DNA of 32,172 bases from Leptolyngbya sp. 'hensonii' (lineage in GTDB: Bacteria > Cyanobacteriota > Cyanobacteriia > GCF-001939115): the NCBI RefSeq assembly GCF_001939115.1, contig NZ_MQTZ01000062.1, positions 1-32,172 of the forward strand, written 5' to 3'. Under the pieces are notes generated by a model. It saw only the letters and a list, made by a program, of their open reading frames with translations. It had not been told where the DNA came from and made no database searches. The translations under genes were made by a program, and so were the position numbers. This document shows, one piece after another, positions 1 through 8,984 of this stretch; within the stretch, counting starts at the first letter, position 1, and the number at the start of each line of letters is the position of its first letter.

Positions 1-31
1 GGGAGAGGGGGCAGGGGGGTGAGGGCAATCA
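1..31. repeat. Fragment of GC-rich intergenic repeat at left edge
   Basis: The first 31 bases (GGGAGAGGGGGCAGGGGGGT, then GAGGGCAATCA) match 11573-11602 of the MITE-like element further right at about 26 of 30 positions. Only the inner right part of a related repeat is present, because the window cuts it. The terminal CAAAACTGGGATGC of the other copy is absent, so this copy is diverged or belongs to another subfamily. Confidence 0.5.
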
Positions 32-98
32 GGAGTTTATCGGTGTTATTTAATTCTCATTCCTCAGCGGCGTCGAAGGGCGCAAAACTATCTGCTTA

Positions 99-581
99 TT
101 ATGAGAGCAACTGATCGCCGTGCTTGAGCAGTTCTTTCAAGAACCAACGGTGTTTCTGATGCATTTGCACCAATCGGGTATATAGGTCAGCCGTTCCAAT
201 ATCCCCAGCATTTGCAGCCAGATCCGCATCCTGATGCATTTCAGCAATGATGAGTTCGTGGGTGACGATGGCTTCTTCAATCATCCCGCGCACAGAGAGC
301 TTGCCAGACGAAGGTTTTACGGTTGCTGTGGGTAAATATTGGGCCGGATCAGCAACAGGAACCCCATCAATCATCAAGCTTCGCTCAGCCAGTTCATCTA
401 GGGTGGCGAATACTTCCGCACCTTGCTCTTCGAACAATAAGTGCAAATCTCGGAATAGAGGGCCAAAGGTCAGCCAGTGATATTTTTTGTAGTTAAGGTA
501 AGCAACCAGGGCATTCGCCTGTTGCCGATTAAGGGTCGCGACCAGGGTTGTCTGATCATTTTGAAGGGTGGCAGCAGTCAT
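99..581 (-). CDS. dps: Dps-family ferritin-like DNA-protection/iron-storage protein
   Basis: A 160-residue protein, the normal length for Dps, the dodecameric mini-ferritin that oxidises Fe(II) with peroxide and stores ferric iron in the cytoplasm. The inter-subunit ferroxidase ligands are visible: His35 (YHW), His47 (DLH), Asp62 and Glu66 (LDELAER). Helix spacing is as in the family, and a late QKHRWFLKELL helix closes the fold. The lysine-rich N-terminal tail that gives E. coli Dps its DNA binding is absent (the start is MTAATLQNDQ), so DNA binding is uncertain. It is a separate minus-strand unit downstream of the ABC exporter genes, with about 83 bp between them. Family assignment is firm; the physiological role (iron or peroxide defence) is inferred from the family. 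Confidence 0.93.
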   Translation of the reverse strand: MTAATLQNDQTTLVATLNRQQANALVAYLNYKKYHWLTFGPLFRDLHLLFEEQGAEVFATLDELAERSLMIDGVPVADPAQYLPTATVKPSSGKLSVRGMIEEAIVTHELIIAEMHQDADLAANAGDIGTADLYTRLVQMHQKHRWFLKELLKHGDQLLS

Positions 582-664
582 AAAAACCTCTCTCTGAATC
601 CGACTTTTAAATCATACTCATAATGAGTCCGACTTGCAATAGAAGCTTTATACTCATGCCCACT

Positions 665-1576
665 TCAGGCCAGGGTGCGGCGTAGGAGCGGTTGAATACT
701 GAGCAAGGCAACCAGATCAAAGCCTGCCAGCACCAGTAAGGCCGCGCCAAAAGTCACGGTTCCCCAGGGGGCTTGCAGAATCACACTGCTCATACTCCAA
801 TTTGGATGCAAATAAAGGTAGCGAATTAGCTCGATCGCATAACTGAGAGGATTCAGGGATGCGACAAGCTGCAGCCACCCCGGCATGAAGGAAAGGGGGG
901 CCAGAGCAGTGCTGGCGAACAACAAGGGCAAATTCGTTACAAAAATGACAGCGATCAGCTCAATGTGCCCCGGCAGGGCAAAAGCTAATCCTAGACTCAA
1001 GGCGGTTACTCCAACGACCAGGAGAAACACCACCAGGGCCATCAGACCCAATCCGATCGTCCCTGGTAGGCCAGCCCCCAAAAAAGCTGCTGCCACCACA
1101 ATCGCTGCGGCCTGTAACAAGCTGAGGGTCGTAATGAAAATGGCTGATGCCGTGACGATCGAGAAGCGGGAGGCCAAGGGAGCCACCAGCAGGCGGTTCA
1201 GGAAGCCAAACTCCCGATCGAACATCACGGGCAGGCCCGCATTCAACGCCCCCCCAAAAGCAGTAAACACAATAATGCCAGCAGTCAAAAACTGGCCGTA
1301 GCTGAGGTTATTGCCAAATAACCCCTGGGGAACATTTTGGAACAGAGCCCCAAACAGAACAAGCCACATCAGGGGCTGAACAATCCCAGCAATCAGGGTC
1401 GAAGGGCGACGCTGCAATTGAATAAATAGGCGACGAGTCAGGGCTCCCGTTTCCTGGGCAAAATTCTGCAGTGGAGCAGAAGTTAGGCCAAGACCAGCCT
1501 CTGAAGTCGATCTTGGGCTCAAGGGTCCATTGTCCGCTGGAGATGTCAATCGGGAAGGTGTAACAGTCTGACTCAT
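665..1576 (-). CDS. ABC-2 type transporter permease (DrrB-like)
   Basis: A 303-residue integral membrane protein with a cytoplasmic N-terminus of about 50 residues rich in Ser/Thr/Pro, then about six hydrophobic segments (for example LIAGIVQPLMWLVLFGALF and FLTAGIIVFTAFGGALNAG). The loop MFDREFGFLNRLLVAPL between segments 2 and 3 is the typical coupling motif of ABC-2 permeases. It should pair with the ATPase encoded 81 bp upstream to form an exporter. The substrate cannot be read from the sequence; family members export drugs, lipids or polysaccharide precursors. Its place behind ctaA-ctaB suggests a link to heme or oxidase biogenesis, but that is inference. A GAGG sequence lies just upstream of the chosen ATG. 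Confidence 0.9.
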   Translation of the reverse strand: MSQTVTPSRLTSPADNGPLSPRSTSEAGLGLTSAPLQNFAQETGALTRRLFIQLQRRPSTLIAGIVQPLMWLVLFGALFQNVPQGLFGNNLSYGQFLTAGIIVFTAFGGALNAGLPVMFDREFGFLNRLLVAPLASRFSIVTASAIFITTLSLLQAAAIVVAAAFLGAGLPGTIGLGLMALVVFLLVVGVTALSLGLAFALPGHIELIAVIFVTNLPLLFASTALAPLSFMPGWLQLVASLNPLSYAIELIRYLYLHPNWSMSSVILQAPWGTVTFGAALLVLAGFDLVALLSIQPLLRRTLA

Positions 1577-1657
1577 AGAACCTCAGCCACTCAACTAAAA
1601 CCTTGAAAATCAAGCCATGGATCGGTACATCCTGCTTTTTGCCAGGGAGATCGCCCT

Positions 1658-2674
1658 TCAACGCATATTTTGCTTACGTTCTGCTTTGGGATCACGATTA
1701 CTCGCAGCCGCCAATTCCGCATCCAGGAGGGTGCGCCCGGTCGCTGCCAGATAAACGTCATCCAGGCTTGGGCGGGCTTGGGCAATCCCAAAGGTTGGCA
1801 GATCAGCCTCGCGGAGAGCCTGCTGCACGGTGGACAAAGCATCGGGAGAACTGACGACCAGATTCAGGGAATTTCCCTGAGCACTGTTGATAATCACATC
1901 CTGTACCCCTGACAAGGACGCTAACAACAGTCTGGCCTGCTCAGCTTCCTCCAGAGGAGAGAATTCCCGTAGCCGCAGGGTGATGCGATCGCCCCCAACC
2001 CGGTCCTTCAATTCAGACGGTGTCCCAGCCGCAATGACCGTACCTTGATCGATAATGGCCACCCGATCGGCCAGCATATCGATTTCTTCCAGATAATGGC
2101 TGGTCAATAGCACAGTGGTCCCGCTGGCTTGGAGCTGGCGCAGAAACTCCCACATGATGAACCGACTTTCGATGTCCAGTCCAACGGTAGGCTCATCCAA
2201 AACCAGCACATCCGGTTGGTGTAACAGGCCAGCAGCAAGGTCGAGCCGCTTCCGCAAGCCTCCCGAGTAAGTCCCTGTTTTTTTGTCAGCCCAATCCTCC
2301 AGGCCCAGTAATTCAATCATGACCTGAATCCTCTGACGAGCAAAGGTTGAAGGCAGGTGATATAGAGCGGCCTGGAGTTGCAAGAGCTCGCGCCCTGTCA
2401 AAACCTTGTCCAGGGCAACTTCCTGGGCCACATAGCCCAGATGGCGACGGGCCGCCCGAGGATCTTCCAGCACGGAAACGCCGGTAACTTCAAGGCGGCC
2501 ACTATCAGGCGTAGTCAGGGTACAGAGACAACGCAGGGTCGTGGTCTTCCCCGCTCCATTCGGACCCAGAATCCCATAGATTTCTCCAGGTTCCACCTGA
2601 ATGGAGATGTCCCGAATGGCATCCACTGTACCGTAGCGCTTTTTAAGCTGCTGAATCAAAACCGCCGGAGCCAT
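1658..2674 (-). CDS. ABC transporter ATP-binding protein (DrrA-like)
   Basis: A 338-residue ABC ATPase with Walker A GPNGAGKT (37-44), Q-loop around VAQEV (82-86), signature YSGGLRKRL (136-144, YSGG in place of LSGG), Walker B VLVLDEP (156-162) and switch His193 (TSHYLEE). The C-terminal region of about 110 residues after the nucleotide-binding domain is the regulatory extension common in DrrA-type exporters. It lies between ctaB (42 bp upstream) and the ABC-2 permease (81 bp downstream) on the same strand, so the three genes are probably cotranscribed. The transported compound is unknown. Confidence 0.93.
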   Translation of the reverse strand: MAPAVLIQQLKKRYGTVDAIRDISIQVEPGEIYGILGPNGAGKTTTLRCLCTLTTPDSGRLEVTGVSVLEDPRAARRHLGYVAQEVALDKVLTGRELLQLQAALYHLPSTFARQRIQVMIELLGLEDWADKKTGTYSGGLRKRLDLAAGLLHQPDVLVLDEPTVGLDIESRFIMWEFLRQLQASGTTVLLTSHYLEEIDMLADRVAIIDQGTVIAAGTPSELKDRVGGDRITLRLREFSPLEEAEQARLLLASLSGVQDVIINSAQGNSLNLVVSSPDALSTVQQALREADLPTFGIAQARPSLDDVYLAATGRTLLDAELAAASNRDPKAERKQNMR

Positions 2675-2716
2675 ACACCTATCTTGATAAAACTAAATCG
2701 TCAAGTCTCCCTAATT

Positions 2717-3712
2717 TTAACGGATGTACTCCTGCATGATGGGAATTGCCCCCACCAGGGTCTGAAGATTCTCAGCGATCGCTGCGGTCAGCCCATGCAT
2801 CACCGGCAAGCTATCCAGCACCATGCCCCCACAGAGCAGCATCAGATAAAAAATGGAGTATTTGAACAGCGATCGGGCCAGTTGCAGATCGGTCGGCTGA
2901 TGCAGTAAGGACCAGGCTTTCTGAACAAAAATCCACCCCAGAACGAGGGCAAATCCCAGATAAATTGGCCCAACCACCTGCAGGGGATAGACCAGCAAGA
3001 GGGTGACTGGGATCAAAAGCAGGGTATAAATCCAGATCTGCCGCACTGTTTCGACCTCACCTACTACCACTGGCAGCATGGGAACGCCCACCTTGGCATA
3101 GTCCTGGCGAATCATCATGGCCAAGGCCCAGAAGTGAGGGGGCGTCCAGACAAAGACGATCGCAAACAGAACCCAGGCTGCCCAGCTCAAATCACCCGTC
3201 ACAGCAGCCCAACCGACCAGCGGTGGAATGGCTCCAGCTGCCCCACCAATGACAATATTTTGGGTGCTGTGCCGTTTGAGCCAGTGGGTGTAAACCGCTA
3301 CATACACCACAATGCCTGTCATGGCCAGACAGGCGCTCAAGAGGTTCGCATAGAGGGTCAGTAAACCGAAAGACAGGATAGCAAGGGTCAGGGCAAACAG
3401 CAGGCCATCCCGAGGGTGAATTCGTCCGGATGGGAGTGGGCGGTGGCGGGTCCGTTCCATCAAGTAATCAATGTCTCGATCGTAAAGACAGTTAATCGCA
3501 TTGGCAGAGGCTGCGGCCAGCGTCCCCCCCAACAAAGTCACAAGCAGTAGTTCGGGTTTAACCCGTCCCTCCGCAGCAATCCACATCCCAGCAGCAGTGG
3601 TAATCAGAAGGAGCACAATGATTCGGGGTTTGGTCAATTGATAGTAACTCCGGATCACCTGCCAGATATTCTGATGGTGCCGAATTGTTGGACTCCATAT
3701 CGTTTCTTGCAT
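2717..3712 (-). CDS. ctaB: Heme O synthase (protoheme IX farnesyltransferase)
   Basis: A 331-residue UbiA-superfamily membrane prenyltransferase that adds a farnesyl group to the 2-vinyl of protoheme to make heme O, the precursor of heme A. The Asp-rich site [12 protein letters not shown] and the following [13 protein letters not shown] block are diagnostic; the second conserved block is [15 protein letters not shown]. About nine hydrophobic segments are visible. The start ATG has a GAGAGG ribosome-binding site about 7 nt upstream. It follows ctaA on the same strand (141 bp gap containing a small stem-loop), and the divergent ctaCDE genes encode the enzyme that needs the product. All family residues that I can recognise are present. 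Confidence 0.96.
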   Translation of the reverse strand: MQETIWSPTIRHHQNIWQVIRSYYQLTKPRIIVLLLITTAAGMWIAAEGRVKPELLLVTLLGGTLAAASANAINCLYDRDIDYLMERTRHRPLPSGRIHPRDGLLFALTLAILSFGLLTLYANLLSACLAMTGIVVYVAVYTHWLKRHSTQNIVIGGAAGAIPPLVGWAAVTGDLSWAAWVLFAIVFVWTPPHFWALAMMIRQDYAKVGVPMLPVVVGEVETVRQIWIYTLLLIPVTLLLVYPLQVVGPIYLGFALVLGWIFVQKAWSLLHQPTDLQLARSLFKYSIFYLMLLCGGMVLDSLPVMHGLTAAIAENLQTLVGAIPIMQEYIR

Positions 3713-3762
3713 GAATCAACCTCTCAAAAGCCTGCGAAGGGCATTTAATCTTGAATTTTTCA

Positions 3763-3784
3763 AAGGCACCTTTGGATGTGCCTT
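3763..3784 (-). other. Stem-loop between ctaA and ctaB
   Basis: AAGGCAC (3763-3769) and GTGCCTT (3778-3784) form a perfect 7-bp stem with an 8-nt loop. It lies between the ctaA stop and the ctaB start. Downstream on the minus strand the sequence is TGAAAAATTC, not a clean T run, so this looks more like an attenuating or mRNA-stabilising hairpin than a full terminator. Confidence 0.4.
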
Positions 3785-3853
3785 CACCATAGCTTTGTTT
3801 ACCTGGGGAGGCAGGGATAGGTTAGGCTCTATCCCTTGGGTTTAGAATTGCCT

Positions 3854-4834
3854 CTAAATCCCCTGCGTCTGATGAGACGGCAGCTCTGATCCTGTTTCGG
3901 ATTTCATCACCAGTTGTGCCAAAGTGCGATCGCGGCGGGCCAACACCGTAAATCCAATCAGGGTTCCTAGCAAAGCAGCACCAACCGTTTGGTGAGCGAT
4001 CGTCAATGGCTCTACCTGAAGATGCAGATAGAAAGTTGCTACTCCCAGGAGAATTTGGAGTAGGAGTAACCCACCCGCTAAATTGGCCAACCCCCGTAAC
4101 CTGGGGTGCAAAGCAGGGGTACGCCAGGCCAGGAAGATGACCGCAAGGCTTGCAAGACTGGCGGGCACGACACCGATAAGGTGGCTGTTCATGACCGTAC
4201 AGAGTTGGGCATAGCCAAAGCACTGGTGTAAGGCCCAGCGAGATCCGACGAGGGCTCCCAGCAGGCTCTGGAGATAAATCAGTACAGTTGCGGTCAAACT
4301 GACCCAGAAAGTGAGGGGGCTGACCGTGCCGTTACCCCGGTGGGGCAGCAACAGGGTCCCCGTCACCAGCAGGGTTGTAAAAAACAGCAGTGCCATACCC
4401 AGATGAGCCGTCACAATGTCAAAGCGGAGTAACTCCGTGACCGTGAGCCCGCCCAGAAGTCCCTGACACAAAATCAGGCCCAGTGCCAGAACACTGGTGG
4501 GAAGCACCCAACGGGGAAGATGTTGCCGATACCAGAAGGACTGGCCGACTAGGGCCATGGCCGAGAGCCCTAGAAAGGCAGCATCCAGACGATGGAACCA
4601 TTCCAGAAATACCTGAACATTCATTTGCTGGGCCGGGATCAGGACGCCATAGCAGAGGGGCCAGTCCGGACAGGCCAGTCCAGCATTCATCACTCGCGTT
4701 GCACTGCCGATCGACATGAGCAGCAGGGTCGCAATTGCCATTTGCCAGACCAGACGGCGAATGGTGTCTTGAGGAGAGGATTGCTCACCAAGAGCTCGTC
4801 CATCCTTCTGCTGTAAGACAGGATTAGCCATCAA
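3854..4834 (-). CDS. ctaA: Heme A synthase (COX15/CtaA family)
   Basis: A 326-residue, eight-helix membrane protein that oxidises the C8 methyl of heme O to the formyl group of heme A. Conserved elements are EWFHRLDAAFLG (the Glu and His of the first heme-binding half), TAHLGMALLF, an NSHLIGVV helix and IAHQTVGAALLG in the second half; the paired histidines on alternating helices match the family. An N-terminal cytoplasmic leader of about 25 residues precedes helix 1 (LVWQMAIATLLLMSIGSATR). It is the first gene of the minus-strand cta unit, and its promoter should be in the intergenic region shared with ctaC. Confidence 0.95.
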   Translation of the reverse strand: MMANPVLQQKDGRALGEQSSPQDTIRRLVWQMAIATLLLMSIGSATRVMNAGLACPDWPLCYGVLIPAQQMNVQVFLEWFHRLDAAFLGLSAMALVGQSFWYRQHLPRWVLPTSVLALGLILCQGLLGGLTVTELLRFDIVTAHLGMALLFFTTLLVTGTLLLPHRGNGTVSPLTFWVSLTATVLIYLQSLLGALVGSRWALHQCFGYAQLCTVMNSHLIGVVPASLASLAVIFLAWRTPALHPRLRGLANLAGGLLLLQILLGVATFYLHLQVEPLTIAHQTVGAALLGTLIGFTVLARRDRTLAQLVMKSETGSELPSHQTQGI

Positions 4835-4856
4835 AATTACCTCAGTAAAAATGAGT

Positions 4857-4873
4857 GTTCATTAAGGATGAAC
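4857..4873. promoter_or_regulatory. Inverted repeat upstream of ctaA
   Basis: GTTCAT (4857-4862) and ATGAAC (4868-4873) form a perfect 6-bp inverted repeat with a 5-bp spacer, 22 bp upstream of the ctaA start. Its position in the ctaA leader suits a regulator site. The regulator is unknown, and a repeat of this size can occur by chance. Confidence 0.3.
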
Positions 4874-5106
4874 GATCGACGATCGCTCAAAATCCAACTG
4901 TAAAAATGACTACAAGGGCTGTAAAGAATTAAAACTGTCATATTTGGATGCAGTTTGATATTAAGGTCCCCTGTATTTCTGGGTAGCTCAAACCTGGATC
5001 AAACTGAGCCCATGAAATAAACAAGGCAAAAACCCGGCTGAACTTGATTGGCCTTTAACTAGGAGCCAGCAAGGTTTTAGTCAGTCCTTAACCGGATTTT
5101 AGAAGT

Positions 5107-5144
5107 TTGACAATAGCCAGAAACGTTGATTGAATTGCTCAATC
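5107..5144 (+). promoter_or_regulatory. Candidate promoter with overlapping inverted repeat for ctaC
   Basis: A perfect TTGACA (5107-5112) is followed after 17 bp by TTGAAT (5130-5135), a 4-of-6 match to TATAAT. The inverted repeat GATTGA-N5-TCAATC (5128-5144) overlaps the -10 element and would be well placed for a repressor. The predicted start lies about 290 nt before ctaC. Nothing but the sequence match supports it. Confidence 0.3.
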
Positions 5145-5430
5145 GAAGGTACAGATAGATTTTAATGACTCAATCTATTAGGACACGAAGCTTTAGGAAT
5201 TTCTTTGGATTGCCAAGACTCTGCAATGTAAATAAGCTGTGACAACTCCAGGATAAAATTAGGCAATTTAAAGAATTTCTTTCTAGGTTGCTGGATTTTT
5301 CAGGAGAATAATCTGCTTAAGCTGGTTTGATGCGCTGGATCCTAAAAAATTATTTAAATATCTACTCCGAATACTTGCCTTCTTCGTGACCTGTTCTAAC
5401 GTGGTAATGAACTGAGCTAAAAAACGAGCC

Positions 5431-6522
5431 GTGAACATTCCAAGTTCTATCTACACCATGCTGGCCGGTATTGCGCTTACCCTCATCAGCATCTGGCTTG
5501 GCCAAAATCATGGCCTTCTGCCGATCGCCGCTTCTGAGGAATCGCATCTGATTGACGGACTGTTCAATGCCATGATGACGATTTCAGTTGGCCTGTTCCT
5601 GATTGTTCAGGGCGTAATTATCTATGCGGCCATCCGATTTCGCCGTCGTCAGGGGGATGAAACAGACGGGGCTGCCTTTGAGGGAAATATCCCGCTGGAA
5701 ATTCTCTGGACGGCCATTCCAGCAGTGATTGTCTTGGGGATCTCGGTCTACAGCTTTGATATCTACAATCAGATTGGTGGCTTGAATCCCATGGGCCATT
5801 CTGTTGCCCACGCTCAATCCAGCAAGCAAGGAACCCATTTCTCCGGTGCTGCGATCGCGGCGACTCTGGCGGATGCTACAGCAGGTGAGACGGTCACAAC
5901 CAGTGCACCCCCGATCGGACAGGCTGTTGAGGCTGAGCCTGGTGCTAATCAGGTCTCCCCAGTTCAATCCACCAGTACTCCTAACCAGACCAGTACGGAA
6001 ACTCAGAAGACTGCGTCAGAGTTTGTGGTAAATGTAACTGGCTTGCAGTATGCCTGGATCTTTACCTACCCGGATAGCAACGTGACCACGGGCGAATTGC
6101 ACTTGCCCATAGGTCGAACGATCAAGCTCAATATTTCGGCTAATGATGTGATTCACGCTTTCTGGGTGCCGGAGTTTCGCCTGAAACAGGATGCTATTCC
6201 GGGGCAGACCACAGAGCTTCAGTTTACGCCTGACCGGATTGGTCAGTATCCTGTGATTTGTGCCGAACTGTGTGGGGCTTATCACGGGATTATGAAGACG
6301 ATAGCGATCGTGGAAACCCCGCAGGAGTTTGAGGCTTGGATTGCCAGTCAGCAGATCGCCAGTCAACCTGAAGGGCTGCAGGGTGCGATCGCAGCCGCAA
6401 CCCGGTCTAACTCACCCGCTGAGTTCCTGGCTCCCTTCACCCAGGCCATGGGGATTGATGCAGATACGTTAGAACAAATTCCGGCTTCGCTCAACCACCA
6501 CCACCTTCATGCTGATTTATGA
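5431..6522 (+). CDS. ctaC: Cytochrome c oxidase subunit II
   Basis: A 363-residue subunit that takes electrons from the soluble donor at the binuclear CuA centre. Two transmembrane helices (about 10-26 and 46-68) are followed by the periplasm/lumen-facing cupredoxin domain. CuA ligands are His242, Cys277, Glu279, Cys281, His285 and Met288 (CAELCGAYHGIM). The GTG start gives MNIPSSIYTML, the form I know from cyanobacterial CtaC; no in-frame ATG precedes it. Residues about 118-196, between the IYNQIGG end of the membrane region and the CuA domain, are a Ser/Thr/Ala/Gln-rich, low-complexity linker, much longer than in mitochondrial or proteobacterial subunit II. The stop overlaps the ctaD start (ATGA), so translation is coupled. 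Confidence 0.96.
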   Translation: MNIPSSIYTMLAGIALTLISIWLGQNHGLLPIAASEESHLIDGLFNAMMTISVGLFLIVQGVIIYAAIRFRRRQGDETDGAAFEGNIPLEILWTAIPAVIVLGISVYSFDIYNQIGGLNPMGHSVAHAQSSKQGTHFSGAAIAATLADATAGETVTTSAPPIGQAVEAEPGANQVSPVQSTSTPNQTSTETQKTASEFVVNVTGLQYAWIFTYPDSNVTTGELHLPIGRTIKLNISANDVIHAFWVPEFRLKQDAIPGQTTELQFTPDRIGQYPVICAELCGAYHGIMKTIAIVETPQEFEAWIASQQIASQPEGLQGAIAAATRSNSPAEFLAPFTQAMGIDADTLEQIPASLNHHHLHADL

Positions 6523-8288
6523 CACAAGCTCAGATCCAACCCACTGCCGATCTGTCGCACTCTGCAGAGTCTGCTAAGCGGACTCCTTGGCGGGAGTATT
6601 TCGGCTTCAGCACCGATCACAAAGTCATCGGGATTCAATATCTGGTGACAACCTTCGTCTTTTACCTGGTTGGGGGCGTTCTGGCGACTGCCGTGCGCAC
6701 TGAGCTGGCCACACCAGAGTCTGATTTTGTCAGCCCTGAAATCTATAACCAGTTGTTCACCGTCCATGCGACTGTGATGATCTTTTTATGGATTGTGCCT
6801 GCAACCACAGGTGGCTTTGGCAACTTTCTAGTGCCGTTGATGATTGGGGCCAGGGATATGGCCTTTCCCAGACTCAACGCGATCGCCTTCTGGATTATTC
6901 CGCCAGCGGGCATTCTTTTGTTGTCGAGTTTCTTCATCGGAGCACCTGAAGCTGGCTGGACCTCTTACCCACCACTCAGTGTCGTCGGGAATAAGGGGGG
7001 AGAAGCCATCTGGATTCTCAGTGTGCTGCTCTTGGGAACCTCTTCCATCCTGGCTGCCGTGAATTTTCTGGTCACCATCTGGAAAATGCGGATCCCCAGT
7101 ATGGGGTTCAATCAAATGCCCCTGTTTTGCTGGGCCATGATTGCCACCTCTTTCCTGGCCTTAGTTGCCACTCCAGTTCTCGCTGGAGCCTTGATTCTGC
7201 TGGGCTTTGACCTAATCGTTGGGACTGCCTTTTTTAACCCGACTGGGGGTGGGAATCCAGTGGTCTACCAGCACCTGTTCTGGTTTTACTCCCACCCGGC
7301 GGTCTATATCATGATCCTGCCGGTTTTTGGCATGATTTCGGAAATTCTCCCTGTCCATGCCCGTAAGCCGATTTTTGGCTACCAGGCAATTGCATACTCC
7401 AGTCTGGCCATCAGCTTCCTGGGATTGATTGTGTGGGCCCACCACATGTTTACCAGTGGTACTCCCGGCTGGCTGCGGATGTTCTTCATGTTTGCCACCA
7501 TGGTTATTGCCGTGCCGACGGGGATCAAGGTGTTTAGCTGGTTGGGCACCCTCTGGGGTGGAAAAATCCGACTAACTTCCGCCATGTTGTTCGCCATGGG
7601 TTTTATTTCCATGTTTGTGATTGGCGGGATCAGTGGCGTCATGGTGGCTGCAGTTCCCTTTGATATCCATGTGCATGATACTTACTTCATTGTGGCCCAC
7701 ATTCACTACGTTCTCTTTGGGGGCAGCGTGTTTGGCCTCTATGCAGCCTTTTATCACTGGTTTCCCAAGATGACGGGCCGGATGCTGAATGAAACCTGGG
7801 GGAAAGTTCATTTCGCCCTGAACCTGGTCGGGTTCAATATGGCCTTTCTGCCCATGCACAAACTGGGTCTGGAAGGGATGAACCGTCGGATTGCCTCCTA
7901 CGACCCGAAATATGAGGCCCTGAACCTGGTCTGCACGATCGGCACCTATATTCTGGCCGTGTCCACGATTCCCTTTATGGTTAATGCTTGCTGGGCCTGG
8001 ATTGCGGGTCCGAAAGCGAGTAATAATCCCTGGCAGGGGCTGACCCTGGAGTGGATGACCTCCTCCCCACCCCCGGTCGAAAATTTCGAGCAAGATCCGG
8101 TTCTGGCGACGGGTCCCTACGATTATGGGTTAGTGAAATCTTATGAATCCCTGGATGATATTGCGAATCAGATGGCGGCTCTACGGGAGGTTCGCCTGAC
8201 TCGTAGCGGTCGCAAACGGGCAGTCGAACCACCTAATCCAGATGGCCCCCTGAGCATCATGCCCCCATCCAGTCCTGACGAGGGTTAG
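6519..8288 (+). CDS. ctaD: Cytochrome c oxidase subunit I (heme-copper oxidase, A2-like)
   Basis: A 589-residue catalytic subunit that reduces O2 at the heme a3-CuB site. Ligands: His83 and His396 (low-spin heme a), His394 (heme a3), and His259, His308 and His309 (CuB). Tyr263 is the cross-linked Tyr of the HPxVY motif, and Lys337 is the K-channel lysine in PTGIKVFSW. The motif reads YSHPAVY: the D-channel Glu of classical GHPEVY enzymes is replaced by Ala, and a YS pair precedes the His. This is the signature of A2-type heme-copper oxidases. The C-terminal tail of about 80 residues is polar. It overlaps ctaC by 4 bp and is followed 69 bp later by ctaE. Confidence 0.97.
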   Translation: MTQAQIQPTADLSHSAESAKRTPWREYFGFSTDHKVIGIQYLVTTFVFYLVGGVLATAVRTELATPESDFVSPEIYNQLFTVHATVMIFLWIVPATTGGFGNFLVPLMIGARDMAFPRLNAIAFWIIPPAGILLLSSFFIGAPEAGWTSYPPLSVVGNKGGEAIWILSVLLLGTSSILAAVNFLVTIWKMRIPSMGFNQMPLFCWAMIATSFLALVATPVLAGALILLGFDLIVGTAFFNPTGGGNPVVYQHLFWFYSHPAVYIMILPVFGMISEILPVHARKPIFGYQAIAYSSLAISFLGLIVWAHHMFTSGTPGWLRMFFMFATMVIAVPTGIKVFSWLGTLWGGKIRLTSAMLFAMGFISMFVIGGISGVMVAAVPFDIHVHDTYFIVAHIHYVLFGGSVFGLYAAFYHWFPKMTGRMLNETWGKVHFALNLVGFNMAFLPMHKLGLEGMNRRIASYDPKYEALNLVCTIGTYILAVSTIPFMVNACWAWIAGPKASNNPWQGLTLEWMTSSPPPVENFEQDPVLATGPYDYGLVKSYESLDDIANQMAALREVRLTRSGRKRAVEPPNPDGPLSIMPPSSPDEG

Positions 8289-8357
8289 CAGGGCTGTTTC
8301 CAGGTTGATCAGACCGATCGCAGTTTTTAGTTCTTATTGCAGAGGCAGCGGAGATTC

Positions 8358-8975
8358 ATGCAAAGCACGATCGATTCGTCCAAGACCGATCTTAACTATC
8401 ACCATGACGCGGGGGCAGGCAGCCATGGGGTTCATCATGATTACCGCATCTATGGCGTCATGGTCTTCCTGCTGGCAGAAAGTATGATCTTTCTGGGATT
8501 GTTTTCGGCTTATCTGGTGTTCCGGGCTGTAGCCCCCGCCTGGCCCCCTGAGGGCACGCCAGAACTGGAGTTACTGCTCCCCGGAATTAATACCGTGATT
8601 CTGATTTCCAGCAGCTTTGTGATTCACAATGCCGATACTGCCATCAAGAAAAATGATGTGGCTGGCCTACGGCGATGGTTTGCCATCACGGCAGTCATGG
8701 GCGCAGTATTCCTGGCGGGTCAGTTGTATGAGTATTTCCATCTAGAGTTTGGTCTCACAGCCAATTTATTTGCCAGCACCTTCTATGTGCTAACAGGGTT
8801 CCACGGTTTGCACGTCTGTTTTGGGTTGGTGCTCATGCTGGGGGTGCTGTGGCGATCGTTGAAGGCAGGCCATTATTCCAGTGAGCATCACTTTGGAGTA
8901 GAAGCAGCAGAACTCTACTGGCACTTTGTTGATGTCGTCTGGATTTTCCTGTTTTTATTGCTGTACATTCTTTGA
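8358..8975 (+). CDS. ctaE: Cytochrome c oxidase subunit III
   Basis: A 205-residue, five-helix subunit III; it has no redox centre and stabilises subunit I and its oxygen and proton pathways. Recognisable blocks are MVFLLAESMIFLGLFSAYLVFR, the TGFHGLHVCFG motif and the closing AAELYWHFVDVVWIFLFLLLYIL. An in-frame TTG lies at 8337, but the ATG at 8358 has a purine-rich GAGGCAGCGGAG in front and gives the usual short His-rich cytoplasmic leader (HHDAGAGSHGVHHD), so I chose it. It is the third gene of ctaCDE, and two stem-loops follow. Confidence 0.94.
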   Translation: MQSTIDSSKTDLNYHHDAGAGSHGVHHDYRIYGVMVFLLAESMIFLGLFSAYLVFRAVAPAWPPEGTPELELLLPGINTVILISSSFVIHNADTAIKKNDVAGLRRWFAITAVMGAVFLAGQLYEYFHLEFGLTANLFASTFYVLTGFHGLHVCFGLVLMLGVLWRSLKAGHYSSEHHFGVEAAELYWHFVDVVWIFLFLLLYIL

Positions 8976-8984
8976 AGACTCAGT

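Larger units (their letters stand above)
4835..5430. other. Divergent ctaA/ctaC intergenic region
   Basis: 596 bp with no convincing gene. It is AT-richer than its neighbours and must hold the promoters of both cta transcription units. I see a short inverted repeat next to ctaA (4857-4873) and one plausible promoter/operator facing ctaC (5107-5144), listed separately. The long leader in front of ctaC (about 290 nt if that promoter is used) has no riboswitch that I recognise. Confidence 0.6.

Noticed and set aside
885-1301. Plus-strand 138-codon ORF inside the ABC permease gene
   Set aside because: It is the reverse-strand shadow of a membrane protein gene, with an implausible Lys/Arg/Ala/Thr-rich composition.
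8337-8357. TTG start for ctaE
   Set aside because: The ATG at 8358 has a good purine-rich site in front and gives the usual N-terminus.
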